64,000 bases of DNA, taken from the NCBI GenBank assembly GCA_048594975.1, contig JBMDXQ010000085.1:42716-106715 (forward strand), read 5' to 3'. Position 1 is the stretch's first letter. Each line of letters begins with the position of its first letter. The notes beneath the pieces were generated by a model. That model searched no databases. It was given only the letters and a program-made list of their open reading frames with translations, and was not told the origin of the DNA. The position numbers were made by a program, and so were the translations under genes. The DNA is from JBMDXB01 sp048594975. Its GTDB lineage: Bacteria; Acidobacteriota; Vicinamibacteria; Vicinamibacterales; 2-12-FULL-66-21. This document shows, in pieces, positions 62,380 to 64,000 of the stretch.

Positions 62380-63221
62380 CGCAATCGCCCCGGGCTGGTG
62401 GACAAGAACGCGAGCGCCGTACCGGCGAGCATCAGCGCCGCCGCGGCGGCGGCGGACAGCCACCCGGCGCGCAGGTGAACGGCCGGCGCGTCGGGCGCGG
62501 CCGGCAGGTTATAGTCCGCCGGCGCGCCGCGGACGATGAACATCGCGTGCGTGCCGCCGACGCTGGTGTCGCGCGCATCGTAGAGCACGGCGTCGTCGAT
62601 TCCTTTGCTCCGGAGCTCCTCCAGCCGCCGCGCCGCTCGCGCGCGCAGCCCCTCGAGCTCGCCGAAGACGATCGACTCGGTCGGGCACACGGTTGCGCAG
62701 GCAGGCTGCAAGCCTGCCTTCTGCCGGTCGTAGCAGAACGTGCACTTGAACGCGCGGCCGTCCGCGGGCCGCCGATCCACGACGCCGAACGGGCACGCGA
62801 CGATGCAATAGCCGCAGCCGTTGCAGACGTCCGGCTGGATGAAGACGCCCCCGAACTCCATGCGTACGATCGAGCCGGTCGGGCACGCGTCCAGGCAGCC
62901 GGCGTTCTCGCAGTGCTTGCAGACATCCGAGGAGAAGTCCCAGCCGACGACGACAGAGCCGCGAGGAGCGGAGCGGTGCGAGGGGGCCCCCGCGAGCGAC
63001 GAGCCTGGCGGGGTGGAGGGCCCCCCGCCATTCAAGGATGCGCGCTCGACGAACTTCACGTGCCGCCACGTCGAGTGCCCCAGTGCCAGGGTGTTGTCGT
63101 ACGACCTCCCGGACAGCGTGAAGCCGTCGGCAGGGATCTGGTTCCACTCCTTGCACGCGACCTCGCACGCCTTGCAGCCGATGCAAAGAGTGGAGTCAGT
63201 GAAGAAGCCGGTGACGGGCAT
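62376..63221 (-). CDS. fdhB: Formate dehydrogenase Fe-S subunit (four 4Fe-4S clusters)
   Basis: 281 residues from ATG 63221 (MPVTGFFTDSTLCIGCKAC). Four cluster motifs: CIGCKACEVAC, CKHCENAGCLDAC, CNGCGYCIVAC and CTFC. A C-terminal anchor helix (about 255-275) fits the FdoH/FdnH type. Between the first two motifs there is an insert of about 25 residues (GGGPSTPPGSSLAGAPSHRS) encoded by GC-rich repeat DNA (62959-63034), and QKAGLQPAC is encoded across a palindrome (62700-62718). The start 78 bases upstream (TTG) would add a repetitive segment and is rejected. Confidence 0.92.
   Translation of the reverse strand: MPVTGFFTDSTLCIGCKACEVACKEWNQIPADGFTLSGRSYDNTLALGHSTWRHVKFVERASLNGGGPSTPPGSSLAGAPSHRSAPRGSVVVGWDFSSDVCKHCENAGCLDACPTGSIVRMEFGGVFIQPDVCNGCGYCIVACPFGVVDRRPADGRAFKCTFCYDRQKAGLQPACATVCPTESIVFGELEGLRARAARRLEELRSKGIDDAVLYDARDTSVGGTHAMFIVRGAPADYNLPAAPDAPAVHLRAGWLSAAAAAALMLAGTALAFLSTSPGRLR
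62700..62718. repeat. Palindrome in the Fe-S subunit gene
   Basis: GGCAGGCT-GCA-AGCCTGCC, perfect 8-bp arms, read in-frame as part of QKAGLQPAC. Possibly another member of the palindromic family, although the protein here aligns with relatives without a gap, so the match may be by chance. Confidence 0.35.
62959..63034. repeat. Repeat-derived insert within the Fe-S subunit gene
   Basis: Contains AGGGGGCCCCC with flanking GCGAG units and GGCGGGG paired with CCCCGCC. It resembles the GC-rich element at 25327-25385 and interrupts a segment that is short in related proteins. Its length keeps the frame. Confidence 0.5.
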
Positions 63222-63308
63222 GGGCGGGCTAATTGTGGATCGATCCAGGGATGGATCGCGCGATCGCGCTATTGATGGATCCGCGCTATTGAAGGTCAAA
63301 AACGCCTG

Positions 63309-64000
63309 TCAGGTCACGTTCAGCTTCTCGACCCGGCAGATCAAGGCCTTGGATTCCATGATCCGCACGTTTGGCTCCTCGGACATCGCGATCAGATCGT
63401 TGGCGACGTCGCCGGTGACGAGACCCTTCTGACCGAAGTGCCAGGGCACAGCGATCTGGTGGATCGTGCGTCCGCCGATGACGAGCGGGCTGATGCGGCG
63501 GGTCACGAGCGCCCGGGCCTCGATGTGCCCGCGGGCCGTGACGATGCGGACGCGTGCGCCGTTGTCGATGCCGATCTCCTGCGCGAGCTCGGGTGACAGC
63601 TCGCAGAAGAGCGCCGGCTGCAGCTCCGCGAGGCGCGAGAGCGTTCGCGACATCCCGCCTGCCGTGTGGTGTTCCGTCAGCCGGTAGGGCGTCAGCACGT
63701 GCGGGAACGCGGGATCGGCCGTTCCGGCCCACGGATTGTCTGCGCGCGCGCGGCGATCGGCGACCGGGTTCGACTGCTGCGACTAAAACGCGTTGGCCGT
63801 CGGCGACTCCAGCGGCTCGTAGTGGGCGGGGAGCGGGCCGTCGCGAAGCCCGCTTGCGACCCACAGCCAGCCGAGGCCGTCCGCGTGCATGATGAACGGC
63901 CCGCCGGCATCGCCGGCGAACAGATCGTCGGGCACGGCTCTCGTGGAATCCCCGGGGTCGTGCAGCGTGCCCGTCGACGGCGGGCGCGTGCGTGGAAAAT
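63309..64000 (-). pseudogene. fdhA: Formate dehydrogenase catalytic subunit, C-terminal part, with in-frame amber codon
   Basis: Minus-strand frame from the right edge to 63309. Translation reads GGPFIMHADGLGWLWVASG and DGPLPAHYEPLESPTANAF, then TAG (complement 63783-63785), then SQQSNPVADRRARADNPWAG, PHVLTPYRLTEHHTAGGMSR and the molybdopterin-dinucleotide-binding end (VPWHFGQKGLVTGDVANDL). Homology continues on both sides of the stop without frame change, which is the usual C-terminal domain of membrane-bound formate dehydrogenase. The Mo-binding active site lies outside the window. Either the gene is inactivated, the base is an error, or the codon is read through. The last eleven codons and a ten-base gap link to fdhB. 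Confidence 0.8.

Noticed and set aside
63783..63785. Stop codon in fdhA interpreted as selenocysteine
   Set aside because: The codon is TAG, not TGA, and it is in the C-terminal domain rather than at the metal-binding active site.
63755..63790. GGGTTCGACTGC reminiscent of a tRNA T-arm
   Set aside because: No acceptor stem or anticodon arm could be built around it, and it lies within the conserved fdhA reading frame.

Overview
The window is a GC-rich bacterial chromosome segment, most likely from an Acidobacteriota member (class Vicinamibacteria or a relative). This is an inference from gene families: an ADOP-type duplicated permease, an ECF sigma factor translationally coupled to a TPR-containing Ser/Thr kinase, two alternative complex III (ACIII) loci, a small DUF5818-like exported protein, and dispersed palindromic and heptanucleotide repeats. 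No rRNA, tRNA, CRISPR array, phage or insertion sequence was seen.

Left part (1-15338), aerobic electron transport. ActA and the start of ActB (first ACIII copy) run leftwards from a good sigma70-type promoter. After an ADOP permease, a small anchored CxxC protein and an FAD monooxygenase, the remaining ACIII membrane genes ActC-ActD-ActF run rightwards. They lead into a cupredoxin-like exported protein and an aa3-type cytochrome c oxidase operon (subunits I, III, IV, two small membrane proteins, subunit II).

Middle part (15428-34877, all minus strand except one lipoprotein). A three-gene set (Mrp-like P-loop ATPase, zinc-ribbon protein, radical SAM/SPASM protein) carries C-terminal PCP_red-like domains. 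Next come a sigma/kinase pair, a GNAT protein and a double universal stress protein with three more PCP_red-like domains. Upstream of that lies a seven-gene, tightly overlapping operon: ActA, ActB, ActE, a CydA-like (cytochrome bd subunit I) protein, two monoheme cytochromes, and a diheme cytochrome fused to an ethylbenzene-dehydrogenase-type heme domain. This operon has no ActC, ActD, ActF or CydB and is the best candidate here for an uncharacterised respiratory complex.

Right part. A NatAB-type ABC exporter, an amidohydrolase and an amino-acid permease are followed by a decayed LytTR regulator, an M61 peptidase and a CBM9-like protein. A minus-strand copper-resistance island (43499-55101) holds a Met/His-rich protein, a DUF5818-like protein, CusABC, Cys-rich exported proteins, CopB, CopA and a cytochrome c. 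Then come a probable pseudokinase coupled to a thioredoxin-reductase-like flavoprotein and a MocR-type regulator. The window ends in a formate dehydrogenase operon (NrfD, unknown membrane protein, Fe-S subunit, catalytic subunit) whose catalytic gene carries an in-frame amber codon.

Palindromic repeats of one family occur between genes and also in-frame inside coding sequences. Four separate heptamer-period tandem arrays were found. Function calls rest on reading the translations; no database search was run.
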